DNA of 64,000 nt from JAFECT01 sp964432415 (GCA_964432415.1 CAYSNW010000012.1:12120-76119); one strand, 5' to 3'; numbered from the stretch's first letter, positions 7,677-16,819 are shown. The notes: a model not told the origin generated them from the letters alone. Made by a program: numbers and translations.

Positions 7677-7991
7677 TCAGCCGGAATCGCCGACCAGCTT
7701 GCTCATGGCCTCGAGGTATTTGACGAAGGCCTGGCGCCCCGGCTCGGTCAGGCCGACGCGGGTCAGGGGCTTGCGGTTGACGAAGCTCTTGTCGACGGCG
7801 ACGTAGCCGGCCTCCTCCAGCTTGCGCAGATGCACCGACAGATTGCCGTCGGTGACCTGCAGGCGGGCTTTCAGCGTGTTGAAGTCCGCGCACTCGACGC
7901 TGGACAGCAGCGCCATGATCCCGAGCCGCACGCGCCCGTGGATGACCTCGTCGATGTCCTCGATGTCGAACCCGTCCACCGGCCCGCTCAC
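7677..7991 (-). CDS. Winged-helix transcriptional regulator
   Basis: A 104-residue DNA-binding protein of the single-domain HTH type. It shows HGRVRLGIMALL, then DFNTLKARLQVTDGNLSVHL (recognition helix) and RKLEEAGYVAVDKSF (wing). The start is a GTG at 7991 that overlaps the stop of the upstream membrane protein as GTGA, so the two are translated together. It probably represses its own operon; a palindrome lies just upstream of the first gene. The ligand, if any, is unknown. Confidence 0.85.
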   Translation of the reverse strand: MSGPVDGFDIEDIDEVIHGRVRLGIMALLSSVECADFNTLKARLQVTDGNLSVHLRKLEEAGYVAVDKSFVNRKPLTRVGLTEPGRQAFVKYLEAMSKLVGDSG

Positions 7992-8614
7992 ACCACGTCC
8001 GAGGGTTCCTGGCGCATCATCATGAGGCCGGGAACCACCGAACAGGCCAGCAGGCAGCCGGCGTAGACCAGGAACAGGTGCGGGCTGTCGACGAAACAGC
8101 CGACCACGACCGCGCTGGCCCAGGCGAGGATCGCGACCGCCCGCATCCAGACCTTGCCGGTCATGCCCGCCTGCACCATCCAGCCCGTGCCCCACAGCGC
8201 CAGGATGGCGGAGGGAAACAGGAAGGAGGCCGCGCCGGAATGGGTGCGCCAGATGATCGCGGCGATGGAGAGACCCAGGGTGAAGATCGCTCCCCCCGAC
8301 GCGCTCCAGACCGCGCGCGAGGCGCGGTTGGCGGCCGAACGGGCCCCGGGCTGGGCGCGGATGCGGCCCGACAGGATGGCGAGGACCACCATGAACAGGG
8401 CGGTGGCGCCCAGCCAGATGAAGAGGACCTGCAGGCCGGTGATATTCAGCACCCGGATCACCGCCAGCCAGTGGATGATGGCGGCCAGGCTGAAGATCAC
8501 GCCGGAGCTGACCAGGATGGCGCCGCCAAGAATCGGCGCCTGGCTGCCCTCCTGGGCCAGGGCCTTCATGTAGGCGATGTCGTCTTTGAGCGACTGCATC
8601 TGGTCGTCGGTCAT
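7988..8614 (-). CDS. Integral membrane protein coupled to the regulator
   Basis: A 208-residue protein with about six hydrophobic segments, for example ILGGAILVSSGVIFSLAAII and LQVLFIWLGATALFMVVLAI, and a soluble N-terminus MTDDQMQSLKDDIAYMK. I do not recognise a named family. A GGGGA ribosome site precedes the ATG. Because the regulator follows with a four-base overlap, this is a two-gene unit in which the membrane protein may sense or respond to the condition the regulator reads. That is inferred from context only. Confidence 0.75.
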   Translation of the reverse strand: MTDDQMQSLKDDIAYMKALAQEGSQAPILGGAILVSSGVIFSLAAIIHWLAVIRVLNITGLQVLFIWLGATALFMVVLAILSGRIRAQPGARSAANRASRAVWSASGGAIFTLGLSIAAIIWRTHSGAASFLFPSAILALWGTGWMVQAGMTGKVWMRAVAILAWASAVVVGCFVDSPHLFLVYAGCLLACSVVPGLMMMRQEPSDVV

Positions 8615-8652
8615 GGGCTCGCTTCCCCGTTGTCGGCTCCTTGTAGCGAGTT

Positions 8653-8671
8653 CACTTTGGATTGTAAAGTG
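8653..8671. promoter_or_regulatory. Palindromic operator candidate, CACTTT-N7-AAAGTG
   Basis: Perfect 6-bp inverted repeats with a 7-bp spacer lie 39-57 bases upstream of the membrane-protein ATG, where a promoter should be. The spacing suits a dimeric winged-helix protein. The most likely ligand is the regulator encoded second in the operon. Only the palindrome is seen; binding is inferred. Confidence 0.5.
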
Positions 8672-8757
8672 CTTTTCGCAGGAGTCGCCGAGCAGAGATC
8701 AGCATGAACCGATTCCCTCTTCGCCTTCCCCACACCCTCGACGCCAAAAGCACATCG

Positions 8758-8920
8758 TTCCTTCCCCCCTCGAGGGGGAAGGTGGCGACGCAAGGAGCCG
8801 GATTGGGGGCCGCGCGACATTGAGCGGCGTAACGCCGGCCAGCTCGGGGGCCAGACGGAACCTGTGCGCCGCCCCTTCCGGGCCCCTGGCGGGGCCCACC
8901 TTCCCCCTCGAGGGGGAAAG
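8758..8920. repeat. Pair of inverted C-run/CTCGAG/G-run palindromes
   Basis: The gene-free stretch 8615-8941 contains two copies of a palindrome built on CCCC-CTCGAG-GGGG flanked by TT/AA, near 8760-8785 and 8896-8918. They point in opposite directions: GGTGG follows the first and CCACC precedes the second. The sequence between is GC-rich and has no credible gene. The layout resembles paired REP-type intergenic elements; one palindrome could also act as the processing end of the amn or regulator transcripts. Confidence 0.6.
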
Positions 8921-8941
8921 GGGTCCGGGGGGCGTTCCGAC

Positions 8942-10393
8942 TTAGCGGAACGGCGGCTCGTCGAAGGCGCGGAGCTTGCGCGAGTGCAGGCGAGAGCCCT
9001 CCTGGCGCAGCACGTCGACCGCGGCGATGCCGATCTGGATGTGCTCCGAGATCGCCCGCTCATAGAAGCGGTTGGCCTGGCCCGGCAGCTTGATCTCGCC
9101 GTGCAGGGGCTTGTCCGACACGCACAGCAGGGTCCCGTAGGGCACCCGGAAGCGGTAGCCCTGGGCGGCGATGGTCGCCGACTCCATGTCGATGGCCACC
9201 GCCCGGGACTGGGAGAACCTCAGCGCCGAGAGCGAGTAGCGGAGCTCCCAGTTGCGGTCGTCGGTGGTGACCACCGTGCCGGTACGCAGGCGCCGCTTGA
9301 GCGTATCGGGGTCCTCGCCGGTGACGATCTCGGCCGCCCGGTTCATGGCCAGCTGCACTTCCGCGATCGGCGGGATCGGGATCTCGGGCGGCAGGATGTC
9401 GTCCAGCACGTGGTCGTCGCGCAGATAGGCGTGGGCCAGGACATAGTCGCCGATCATCTGGCTGGGCCGGAGCCCGCCGCAGTGGCCGACCATCAGCCAG
9501 GCGTGGGGCCGAAGCACCGCCAGGTGGTCGCAGATGTTCTTGGCGTTGGACGGCCCCACCCCGATGTTGACCAGGGTCACGCCCTGACGCCCCGGGGCGG
9601 TCAGGTGGTAGGCCGGCATCTGGTGGCGGCGCCAGGCGCCGTCCATGACCGCGCGTTCCGGATCGGCGGTCTCGGCGGTGACCACCACGCCCCCGGCACA
9701 GGACAGCGTCTCGTAGGGACCGCCCTTGCGCAGCTGTTCGCAGCCCCAGCGCACGAACTCGTCGACATAGCGGTGGTAGTTGGTGAACAGCACATAGGAC
9801 TGCACGTGCTCGGCCGGGGTGCCGGTGTAGTGCTTCAGCCGCGCGAGCGAGAAGTCGGTGCGCAGGCCGTCGAACAGGGCCAGGGGGCTGGCGATGCCGA
9901 AGCTGGGGTCGAGCACCCCGTCGGCCACCTCGTCGCCGATGGCGGCCAGTTCCGTGGTCGGAAACCAGCGGGCGATCTCGGCGGAGGGGACATTGTCGAG
10001 CGCCACGCCCTCGGCCCCGTCGAGCACGTAGGGGAACGGCATTTCCTGGTCGGAAGGGCCGACGTCGAAGGTCGCGCCATAATCCCGCTCCAGCAGCTCG
10101 AGCTGTTCCAGCAGATAGTCGCGGAACAGGTCGGGGCGGGTGACAGTGGTGACATAGACCCCCGGGCGCGACAGGCGCGCGAAGGCCCGGTTGATCCTGG
10201 GCGGCGGCGTGTCGGCCAGCCAGGTCAGGGTCAGCTGGGGATAGGAGAAGGCGCCGTCGGCGCGGGCCTGGGGATCGGGTTTTTCGCCGCGATCCAGGAA
10301 GGCGCGGAGCGCTTCGCGAAGGTTGGAGACGGACTGGGCGTAGAGGGCGCAGAGGCGGTCCACCACCGCCGGGGCTTGGGTCTTGCTTTTCAT
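8942..10393 (-). CDS. amn: AMP nucleosidase
   Basis: A 483-residue enzyme that splits AMP into adenine and ribose 5-phosphate. The N-terminal AMP-nucleosidase domain (FSYPQLTLTW, RPGVYVTTVTRPDLF, TPAEHVQSYVLFTNYHRYVD) is followed by a nucleoside-phosphorylase-like domain with VNIGVGPSNAKN, VGHCGGLRPSQMIGDYVLAH and AIDMESATIAAQGYRFRVPYG. Length equals the family norm. It is a single gene, bounded by a repeat-rich gap and a divergent hydrolase gene. It would adjust the AMP pool and purine salvage. Confidence 0.93.
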   Translation of the reverse strand: MKSKTQAPAVVDRLCALYAQSVSNLREALRAFLDRGEKPDPQARADGAFSYPQLTLTWLADTPPPRINRAFARLSRPGVYVTTVTRPDLFRDYLLEQLELLERDYGATFDVGPSDQEMPFPYVLDGAEGVALDNVPSAEIARWFPTTELAAIGDEVADGVLDPSFGIASPLALFDGLRTDFSLARLKHYTGTPAEHVQSYVLFTNYHRYVDEFVRWGCEQLRKGGPYETLSCAGGVVVTAETADPERAVMDGAWRRHQMPAYHLTAPGRQGVTLVNIGVGPSNAKNICDHLAVLRPHAWLMVGHCGGLRPSQMIGDYVLAHAYLRDDHVLDDILPPEIPIPPIAEVQLAMNRAAEIVTGEDPDTLKRRLRTGTVVTTDDRNWELRYSLSALRFSQSRAVAIDMESATIAAQGYRFRVPYGTLLCVSDKPLHGEIKLPGQANRFYERAISEHIQIGIAAVDVLRQEGSRLHSRKLRAFDEPPFR

Positions 10394-10513
10394 GCAGGGC
10401 TTATAACGACGGTTGGCAAGCGTTGCGAGAGGCGGGTTCCATCGCGGAACCCGGCCAAGGCGGCGCCGTTACGGGAGCAGGCCCCATGCCGCGTGGGCCG
10501 CCTGGAGACCCGG

Positions 10514-11797
10514 ATGACCACCATGCCCCTGCCGTTCCTGATGAACCGGGCGGCCGGACTGGTGTCGCTGGCGCTGGCGCTCAGCGGCCTGTGGTTCGTC
10601 GCCGAATGGGCCCACTCGGAATTCCGCAGCCTGTTCTGGCTGACGGCGGGCGCCTTGTTGATCGCCATAGCCGTTTTCGGCCGTCTGCTGGTGCTGATGG
10701 GCGTTCCCCGCGGCTCCGACGCGGAGAAGGAGCCCGTGATCGGCCAGACCGATTCGGTCACCGGCTCGGCCGGCGCGCGGCTCTGCGTGGAGGCCTTCGG
10801 TCCCACCACGGGCCCCGTCGTGGTCCTGACCCCCGGCTGGGGCCTGGATCGCCGGGTCTGGTGCGGCGTCGTGCGCCAGCTGGCGCGGCGCTGGCGGGTG
10901 CTGATCTGGGACCTGCCCGGCGTGGGCGAATCGGGGCGCCCCTTCGACGGAGAATATTCGCTCGAGCGGCTGTCGGAAGACCTGCGCGCGGTGCTGCAGC
11001 TGGCGCCGGGCCGTCCGGTCCTGCTGGTCGGCCATTCCACCGGCGCCCTGATCACCCTCGAACTCTGCCGGCGCCATCCCGAACTGATCGGCCGCCGCAT
11101 CGCCGGGCTGGCCCTGCTCAACGGCTGCGAACTCGATCCGGTGAACAGCGCCGCGGACCGCAGCCTGATGAAGGCCCTGCGTGAGCCGCTGATCGAACCG
11201 TTCCTGCGCCTGAGCCTCTGGCTTTCGCCCCTGGTCCAGGCCGGGGCCTGGGCCTCGCACCTGAACGGCCTGTCGCACCTGATCCTGCGCGCCACCACCT
11301 TCGGCGAAAGCGTTTCGCGCTGCACGCTCGACAATCTGAGCTGGGTCACGGCCCGCAGCGCGCCCAGCGTGCAGGCCAAAGGCGCCCGGGCCATGCTGGA
11401 GGCCGACCTCACCGGCACGGTCGAAGGCCTGGAGATTCCCGTGCTGCTGATGGCCGGCGGCTGCGACCTGCTGGTGCGCGCCGACGAGGTCAAGGCGGCG
11501 GCCGGGACCAACCCCCTGGCTCGATACATCCTCGTGCCCGACGTGGGACACGCGGGACCGCTGGAGCAGCCGGAGGTCTATGAGGAGGCGCTGGAGCGCC
11601 ACGCCGAGATGGTGTTCGACCGTGAACGCCGCAGCCGTTCCAACCACGCCGAGGTCCTGGCGCGCAGCCGCGACATCCCCGGGCCGCCGCCGGAACCGAT
11701 ATCCTGGCGTGACACGCCGCCGGTCGACACCGAGGTCGAGGACAAGCCTAAGGAACCCGCGCGTTCCGCTCGGATGCTCAGCCGGCCGCGCGCCTGA
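10514..11797 (+). CDS. Membrane-anchored alpha/beta hydrolase
   Basis: A 427-residue protein with two N-terminal hydrophobic segments (about residues 8-55) and an alpha/beta-hydrolase domain. The oxyanion region reads LTPGWGLDRRVWCGV, the nucleophile elbow is VGHSTGALITLE, and the acid and histidine are plausible in MAGGCDLLVRADE and VPDVGHAGP. The reading frame stays open far upstream, but GGAG seven bases before 10514 and the start of the hydrophobic segment fix this start. A Pro-rich tail follows the domain. Its 3' end overlaps the next, convergent gene by 20 bases. Substrate unknown. Confidence 0.82.
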   Translation: MTTMPLPFLMNRAAGLVSLALALSGLWFVAEWAHSEFRSLFWLTAGALLIAIAVFGRLLVLMGVPRGSDAEKEPVIGQTDSVTGSAGARLCVEAFGPTTGPVVVLTPGWGLDRRVWCGVVRQLARRWRVLIWDLPGVGESGRPFDGEYSLERLSEDLRAVLQLAPGRPVLLVGHSTGALITLELCRRHPELIGRRIAGLALLNGCELDPVNSAADRSLMKALREPLIEPFLRLSLWLSPLVQAGAWASHLNGLSHLILRATTFGESVSRCTLDNLSWVTARSAPSVQAKGARAMLEADLTGTVEGLEIPVLLMAGGCDLLVRADEVKAAAGTNPLARYILVPDVGHAGPLEQPEVYEEALERHAEMVFDRERRSRSNHAEVLARSRDIPGPPPEPISWRDTPPVDTEVEDKPKEPARSARMLSRPRA

Positions 11798-12701
11798 CCT
11801 GGGCTTCCGCGCCCGCGTGGGCGAGCAGGAAACGCGAGACGTCGCCCAGCACCGGGACCGAGCCGCGGAACAGGGTCGAGAGCGCCAGCACGATCTTCAC
11901 ATGGCCGACGCCGGGATAGAGCTTCAGCTCCGCCTGGCCGCCGCGCGCGGTGACCGCCTTGGAAAGCGCGATCGAGTTCCTGGGCCGGACCGTGGTGTCC
12001 GCGTCGCCGGTGGCTAGCAGCAGCGGCGGGGCGTCGCCGCGCGCGAAGGTGATCGGTTGGGTCATCTTGGGATCGGGCGCCTGGCCGAAGGCGTTGACCG
12101 AGGCCGGCACGTCGAAAGGGTAGAAGTCGTAGGGTCCAGCCAGGCCCGCCGCCGCCCGGATGGAGTCGGCCGGGGCGCCAGCGCGCTTCAGGTACTCGGT
12201 GTCCAGCGCCAGCATCACCGCGATATAGGCGCCTGCGGAATGGCCGGCGGTGACCAGCCGCTCCGGGTCGCCGCCGTTGGCGGCCGCGATCTCGCGCACC
12301 TTGGCGATGGCTGAGGCCCCGTCGTCGAGGAAGGCCGGAAAATGCACCTCCGGGACCAGGCGATAGTCGGGCATGGCCACCAGGAAACCCTTGGCGGCGA
12401 AGGCGCGGCCCACCCAGCGGTAGTAGGCCTTGGTCCCGGTGTCCCAGCCTCCGCCGTAGAAGAAGACCAGGACCGGGAGCGGACCTGAGCCCGTGGGGCG
12501 CGCCGGGGCGTAGAGATCGAGCTTCTGGCGCGGGTCCGGGCCGTAGGCGATGTCGCGCGCCACCATGCGGCCGTCGCCGTCCTGGGGCGCCAGCCGGTCG
12601 AACATGGCCAGCGGATTGAGGATGGCGGCGAAGGCGGCCGTGCCGGTGGTGACGAGGCCGCGGCGGCTCATGGTCTGGGTGTCCGTCTCTGAAGGCGCCA
12701 T
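11778..12701 (-). CDS. Alpha/beta hydrolase, carboxylesterase type, probably exported
   Basis: A 307-residue esterase-like protein. After an N-terminal MSRRGLVTTGTAAFAA stretch, which resembles a Tat or lipoprotein-type export signal, comes the hydrolase core: LPVLVFFYGGGWDTG for the oxyanion hole, TAGHSAGAYIAVMLALD for the nucleophile serine, and LLLATGDADTTVRP plus YPGVGHVKI for acid and histidine. A GTG five codons upstream (12716) is an alternative start. It belongs to the BD-FAE/hormone-sensitive-lipase-like group. Substrate unknown. Confidence 0.82.
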   Translation of the reverse strand: MAPSETDTQTMSRRGLVTTGTAAFAAILNPLAMFDRLAPQDGDGRMVARDIAYGPDPRQKLDLYAPARPTGSGPLPVLVFFYGGGWDTGTKAYYRWVGRAFAAKGFLVAMPDYRLVPEVHFPAFLDDGASAIAKVREIAAANGGDPERLVTAGHSAGAYIAVMLALDTEYLKRAGAPADSIRAAAGLAGPYDFYPFDVPASVNAFGQAPDPKMTQPITFARGDAPPLLLATGDADTTVRPRNSIALSKAVTARGGQAELKLYPGVGHVKIVLALSTLFRGSVPVLGDVSRFLLAHAGAEAQVRRAAG

Positions 12702-12732
12702 GGCGACAATACGCACACGCCGGCGCTTCGGA

Positions 12733-14862
12733 TCAATGCGCGGCCCCGGACCCGCCCGCCAGCAGGCTGGCGCAGTCCACGTCCTTGGCCCCGCCGGGGG
12801 TGAGGAACGGCAGGATCGCCGCCAGCGGATTGATCGCCGTGGCCGCCAGCGCCGCCACCCCGCCCTGTTCCACGACGGAGCTCTTGTCCACGCCGGGCTT
12901 GGGATTGAGCAGGGTGCCCGTCACCGTGATCGGGCCCCAGAGCCTGAGCAGGCGCGGCTTCTTGGACTTGCCCTGCAGTCTCAGGTTCAGCCGCTCGGAG
13001 CCCAGATCGACCGTGCCGGACCCCTGCGAGACCACCACCCCGGTGTCGATCACCATGCGCCGGACCCTCATGGTCCCGCCGCTGACGTCGAAGTCGGCGG
13101 CCGCGCAGCGCAGCTCGGTCTTGTGCTGGTCCTTGGACAGCAGCAGCGACAGGCCGCGGCCGACATTGATGCCCAGAAGCTCCGCCAGGGCCTGGCGGAC
13201 CTCGCCGTGCGGCACGGTGAGGGACACGGTCCCGCCGGCGCCTGCGGCGGTCTCGCGCACCGACATGCCGGAACCTTTCAGGCGGAAATGGCCGTCGACC
13301 ATGCCGCTCATCGGCGGCGCGCCGCCGATGGCCGGGATAAAGGACTCCAGGGCGTAGTTGGACAGCTTCAGGTCCAGGTCCGTGTGCGGCATGGCCTGGC
13401 GCCCGTCGATCTTGACCGAGCCCGCCAGCACCCCGCGCGCGAAGCCGAAGGTCAGGGGATCGACCGTGAGCAGGCCGTGGTCGAGCTTGACTCGCATGCG
13501 CACCGCCGACAGCCGCATGCGGTTGGCCTGGACCGCGGTCGCGCGGAAGCCGACGTCGGCGTCCATGGCGCGCAGGCGCGAAACGTCGAGCCTGGCGTCC
13601 GGCAGCAGGCGGCCCTGGACCGCCATCACGTGAGCCTCGATCTTCTGGGCGGGAGAGGCGGGCCCGCCCTTGCGCGCGGCCGGCGCGCCGCCCAGCACGG
13701 TGGCGAGGTCGGCCCAGTCCAGCGAGCGCGAGACCAGGTCCGCCTGCAGCAGCGGCCGGTCCTTGGGCTTGGACACGGTGACCTCGCCCGCCAGGTCCGA
13801 GCGGCCCACCCGGCCGGCGAAATGGCTGTAGCGATAGACGCTGCCGTCGCGGCTGAAGTCGCCGCTGGCGTGGTAGGGCGGGGTGTTGGGGAAGGTCAGG
13901 CCGGTGATCTCGTAAAGGTCGGCCAGGTCGTCGCCCGTTCCGCTCAGGCGCGCGTGGTAGCGGCCGAAGTCGAAGGGCTTGTCGATCACGCCCGTGGCGC
14001 TGATGTGGGTCGGGCCCGCGCGCATGTCGGCGTCGAAGTGATAGGGCTGGTCCCGGCGCACGTCGATCAGCGGCCCGCCGCTGATGCGCAGCACGAAGGC
14101 ATGGCTGTTGATCGTGCCGTCGCCGCTGAGCAGGAAGCGCCCGCGCCCGGAGCCCGGCTCGTCCTCGTTGGTCTGGACCGTGGCGACCAGATGCAGCCGA
14201 CGGCGCACGTCGGTCATGTCGATATGGCCGTCGCGCACGATCAGATGCTGGATCGGCGGCAGCCTGGTCGGCTTGTGCTTGCCCTTCGGGTCGAAGTCCC
14301 AGTTGGCCCGGCCCTGAGCGTCCTTCACCATCTTCAGGTCGGGCCGCTGGATTTCCACCAGCGGCATGTCCACCCGCCCGGTCAGCAGCGGCATCAGCCG
14401 GACCTTGACGTGGACGCTGTCGATCCTGCCGAAGTCCCCCTTGGGGGCCCAGTCGGGATTTCCGATGCGCAGGCCCGTGACCGTGGCCTCCGGCGTCCAG
14501 GTCAAGAGATGCACCTTCAGGTGCCCGTCGATGCGCACCTCCCGGTGCAACCGTCCGGTGGCGTAGTCGGCGATCGGTCCGCGGAAGCGGTCCCAGTCCC
14601 ACAGCGCGATGACCACGATGATCACAAGGATCAGCAGCCCGAGCACCGCCCCGGTCCAGATCATCACCTTGCGTGAAAGGCCGGAGCGGGCCGCCGCGGT
14701 TCCGTCCGGCAGGATCTCGACGTCCTCCGGCGGCGGCGGTTCGGAGCGGGCCCGCCAGCCCGAAGCCAGCCGCAGGCGGGCGCGATTCCACTCGCTGCGG
14801 CCCCGCGCCGTCAGTTCGCGGGCGCGCGACTTGAACTCGGACCAGCGGGGCACAGGACGCAC
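12733..14862 (-). CDS. AsmA family protein
   Basis: A 709-residue inner-membrane-anchored periplasmic protein. One membrane segment (VMIWTGAVLGLLILVIIVV, about residues 65-85) is followed by the AsmA pattern: GRLHREVRIDGHLKVHLL, ATVTGLRIGNPDW, VHVKVRLMPLLTGRVDMP and, near the C-terminus, MSGMVDGHFRLKGSG and RVRRMVIDTGVVVSQGSG. AsmA-like proteins are bridge-like proteins linked to lipid transport and envelope upkeep. The GTG at 14862 was chosen because GAGAGG lies eight bases upstream; a GTG three codons earlier lacks that spacing. Confidence 0.88.
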   Translation of the reverse strand: MRPVPRWSEFKSRARELTARGRSEWNRARLRLASGWRARSEPPPPEDVEILPDGTAAARSGLSRKVMIWTGAVLGLLILVIIVVIALWDWDRFRGPIADYATGRLHREVRIDGHLKVHLLTWTPEATVTGLRIGNPDWAPKGDFGRIDSVHVKVRLMPLLTGRVDMPLVEIQRPDLKMVKDAQGRANWDFDPKGKHKPTRLPPIQHLIVRDGHIDMTDVRRRLHLVATVQTNEDEPGSGRGRFLLSGDGTINSHAFVLRISGGPLIDVRRDQPYHFDADMRAGPTHISATGVIDKPFDFGRYHARLSGTGDDLADLYEITGLTFPNTPPYHASGDFSRDGSVYRYSHFAGRVGRSDLAGEVTVSKPKDRPLLQADLVSRSLDWADLATVLGGAPAARKGGPASPAQKIEAHVMAVQGRLLPDARLDVSRLRAMDADVGFRATAVQANRMRLSAVRMRVKLDHGLLTVDPLTFGFARGVLAGSVKIDGRQAMPHTDLDLKLSNYALESFIPAIGGAPPMSGMVDGHFRLKGSGMSVRETAAGAGGTVSLTVPHGEVRQALAELLGINVGRGLSLLLSKDQHKTELRCAAADFDVSGGTMRVRRMVIDTGVVVSQGSGTVDLGSERLNLRLQGKSKKPRLLRLWGPITVTGTLLNPKPGVDKSSVVEQGGVAALAATAINPLAAILPFLTPGGAKDVDCASLLAGGSGAAH

Positions 14863-14913
14863 GGAAAACACCTCTCGAGGGTCTTCAACGCGCGAGGATG
14901 GGGTTTGGAGCCG

Positions 14914-15777
14914 TCAGCGGGGGTTGGCGGGGGTGTTGGAGACCTCTTCCGGCGTGGTCCAGTCACGCAGGCTCGCCAGGGCCTCGGTCCGCGCCTCGCC
15001 CTGCCAGGTCCGCACATGGCCGCAGCCGTGCAGCACCCGCATTGCCTTGGGCTGCAAGGCCGCCGCATAGAGCCTTTGCCCCTCCGTCAGCGGAATCACC
15101 GCGTCCTGGTCGCAGTGCAGGATCAGCACGGGGGCATGCACCCGTTTGATCGCCGCCTCGGAATCGTAGCGGTCCAGGATCAGCCAGCGCACCGGCGCCC
15201 AGGGCTGACCCAGCTCCGCCAGGCGCGTCATGGAGGCGTAGGGGGAATCCAGGAGGATGCCGCCGACCTCCCGGCGTCTCGCCGCCAGCTGGACCGCCAG
15301 GCCTGTCCCCAGGCTCTCGCCGAACACCGCGACCGGATGGGATCGGCTTTGCCGGGCCAGGATCCAGTTCAGCGCCGCCTCGGCGTCGCGGTTCAGTCCC
15401 GCCTCGGTCGGCTTGCCGGTCGAGCCGCCATAGCCGCGCCAGTCGATGGCCAGCACGCCCAGGCCGCTGTCGGCCAGATCATGCAGGCGCGGCGCCCGGC
15501 CTGCGAGGTTTCCCGCATTTCCGTGAAGGTACAGCACCACGCCGGACCCCGGCGCCGGCGCCTTCCACCAGCCGACCAGATGTTCTGAGTCAGCCGTGTC
15601 GATCTGCACCCGCTGGAATCCGGGCGCGCCGGCGGCCGCCGGTTCGACCACCCGCCTGTCGGGGTAATAGATGTAGGCGCGCTGGTTGAAGCCCAGCCAG
15701 GCCACCGCCACGATCCAGGCCAGCAGCACCAGGCCGAGCGCGATCGCCGCGAAGCGCCCGACCGCGCTGCGGATCAC
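14914..15777 (-). CDS. Alpha/beta hydrolase (BEM46/YfhR type), membrane-anchored
   Basis: A 287-residue protein with an N-terminal membrane segment (AIALGLVLLAWIVAVAWLGF) and a serine-hydrolase domain: VLYLHGNAGNLAGRAPRL, DWRGYGGSTGKPTEAGL, FGESLGTGLAVQLA (nucleophile), LHCDQDAVIPLTEGQ and GCGHVRTWQGEAR (acid and histidine). It starts with GTG, four bases after the nrdB stop, so it is likely cotranscribed with nrdB. That pairing has no obvious metabolic logic. Substrate unknown. Confidence 0.82.
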   Translation of the reverse strand: MIRSAVGRFAAIALGLVLLAWIVAVAWLGFNQRAYIYYPDRRVVEPAAAGAPGFQRVQIDTADSEHLVGWWKAPAPGSGVVLYLHGNAGNLAGRAPRLHDLADSGLGVLAIDWRGYGGSTGKPTEAGLNRDAEAALNWILARQSRSHPVAVFGESLGTGLAVQLAARRREVGGILLDSPYASMTRLAELGQPWAPVRWLILDRYDSEAAIKRVHAPVLILHCDQDAVIPLTEGQRLYAAALQPKAMRVLHGCGHVRTWQGEARTEALASLRDWTTPEEVSNTPANPR

Positions 15778-15781
15778 AGCC

Positions 15782-16819
15782 CTATTCCGCCGGTTCGGGC
15801 TGGCGGCGGCTCATCAGCTTGTCGAACTCGCCCCAGACGCCTTCCGGGCCGTGCCACTGACCCGTGGTCGCGGCCTTGGAGTATTCGGTCGAGCGGGCCT
15901 CGAAGAAGTTGGCGTGCTCCACGCCCGACAGCAGCGACTGCAGCCAGGGCAGCGGGTTTTCCTTCACGCCGTAGACTTCCGGCAGCTCCAGCTGGCGCAG
16001 GCGCCAGTCGGCGATGAAGCGGATGTAGGCCTTGATGTCGGCGGGCGTCATGCCCTGCACCTCGCCGGCCTCGAAGGCCAGGTCGATGAACTTGTCCTCC
16101 AGCCCCACCACCGTCTGGCAGCAGTCGACGATGTCGGCCGCGACCGACTTGGTCACCGCGCCGGTCTCCTTGTTGAAGGCGTGGTAGAGCTTGATGATCC
16201 CCTCGCAGTGCAGGCTCTCGTCGCGCACCGACCAGCTGACGATCTGGCCCATGCCCTTCATCTTGTTGAAGCGCGGGAAGTTCATCAGCATCGCAAAGGA
16301 CGCGAACAGCTGCAGCCCTTCGGTGAAGCCGCCGAACATGGCCAGCGTGCGGGCGATGTCCGCGTTCGTCTCAACGCCGAACTGCTGCATATAATCGTGC
16401 TTGGCCTTCATCGCGTCGTATTCGAGGAAGGCGGCGAACTCGCTCTCCGGCATGCCGATGGTCTCGAGCAGCAGGGCGTAGGCGGCGATGTGGATGGTCT
16501 CCATGTTCGCGAACGAGGAGAGCATCATCTTCACTTCGGTCGGTTTGAAGACCCGGCCGTAGCGCTCCATGTAGTTGTCCGCGACCTCGATGTCCGACTG
16601 GGTGAAGAAGCGGAAGATCTGGGTCAGCAGGTTGCGCTCGCCGTCGTTGAGCTTGGCCGCCCAGTCCTTGCAGTCCTCGCCCAGCGGCACCTCTTCGGGC
16701 ATCCAGTGGACCTGCTGCTGCTTCTTCCACATGTCGTAGGCCCAGGGGTATCGGAAGGGCTTGTACGAGTGGGAGGGCGTCAGCAGGCCGGGAGCGGAGC
16801 GGATACGGGAAGCGGTCAT
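15782..16819 (-). CDS. nrdB: Class Ia ribonucleotide reductase, beta subunit
   Basis: A 345-residue radical-carrying subunit that works with NrdA to make deoxyribonucleotides. The diiron and tyrosyl-radical pattern is complete: FTQSDIEVADNY (D76), NMETIHIAAYALLL (E107, H110, radical Y114) and WSVRDESLHCEGI (E and H). So this is a Tyr-radical enzyme, not a Mn/Fe variant lacking the tyrosine. No ATP-cone is present at the N-terminus. Unusually, nrdA is 6.3 kb upstream on the same strand with several unrelated genes between, including two on the other strand. Confidence 0.95.
   Translation of the reverse strand: MTASRIRSAPGLLTPSHSYKPFRYPWAYDMWKKQQQVHWMPEEVPLGEDCKDWAAKLNDGERNLLTQIFRFFTQSDIEVADNYMERYGRVFKPTEVKMMLSSFANMETIHIAAYALLLETIGMPESEFAAFLEYDAMKAKHDYMQQFGVETNADIARTLAMFGGFTEGLQLFASFAMLMNFPRFNKMKGMGQIVSWSVRDESLHCEGIIKLYHAFNKETGAVTKSVAADIVDCCQTVVGLEDKFIDLAFEAGEVQGMTPADIKAYIRFIADWRLRQLELPEVYGVKENPLPWLQSLLSGVEHANFFEARSTEYSKAATTGQWHGPEGVWGEFDKLMSRRQPEPAE

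Noticed and set aside
8864..10513. 550 codons of open plus-strand frame opposite AMP nucleosidase
   Set aside because: It is the antisense of a clear amn gene, with a His/Gly/Arg-rich, low-complexity translation and no motifs; only the hydrolase from 10514 is real. Such frames arise from high GC at third codon positions.
12668..14791. Second minus-strand frame of 707 codons inside the AsmA gene
   Set aside because: It is the same strand in another frame, with Arg/Pro/Gly-rich content and no pattern; the AsmA frame has family motifs and a membrane anchor.
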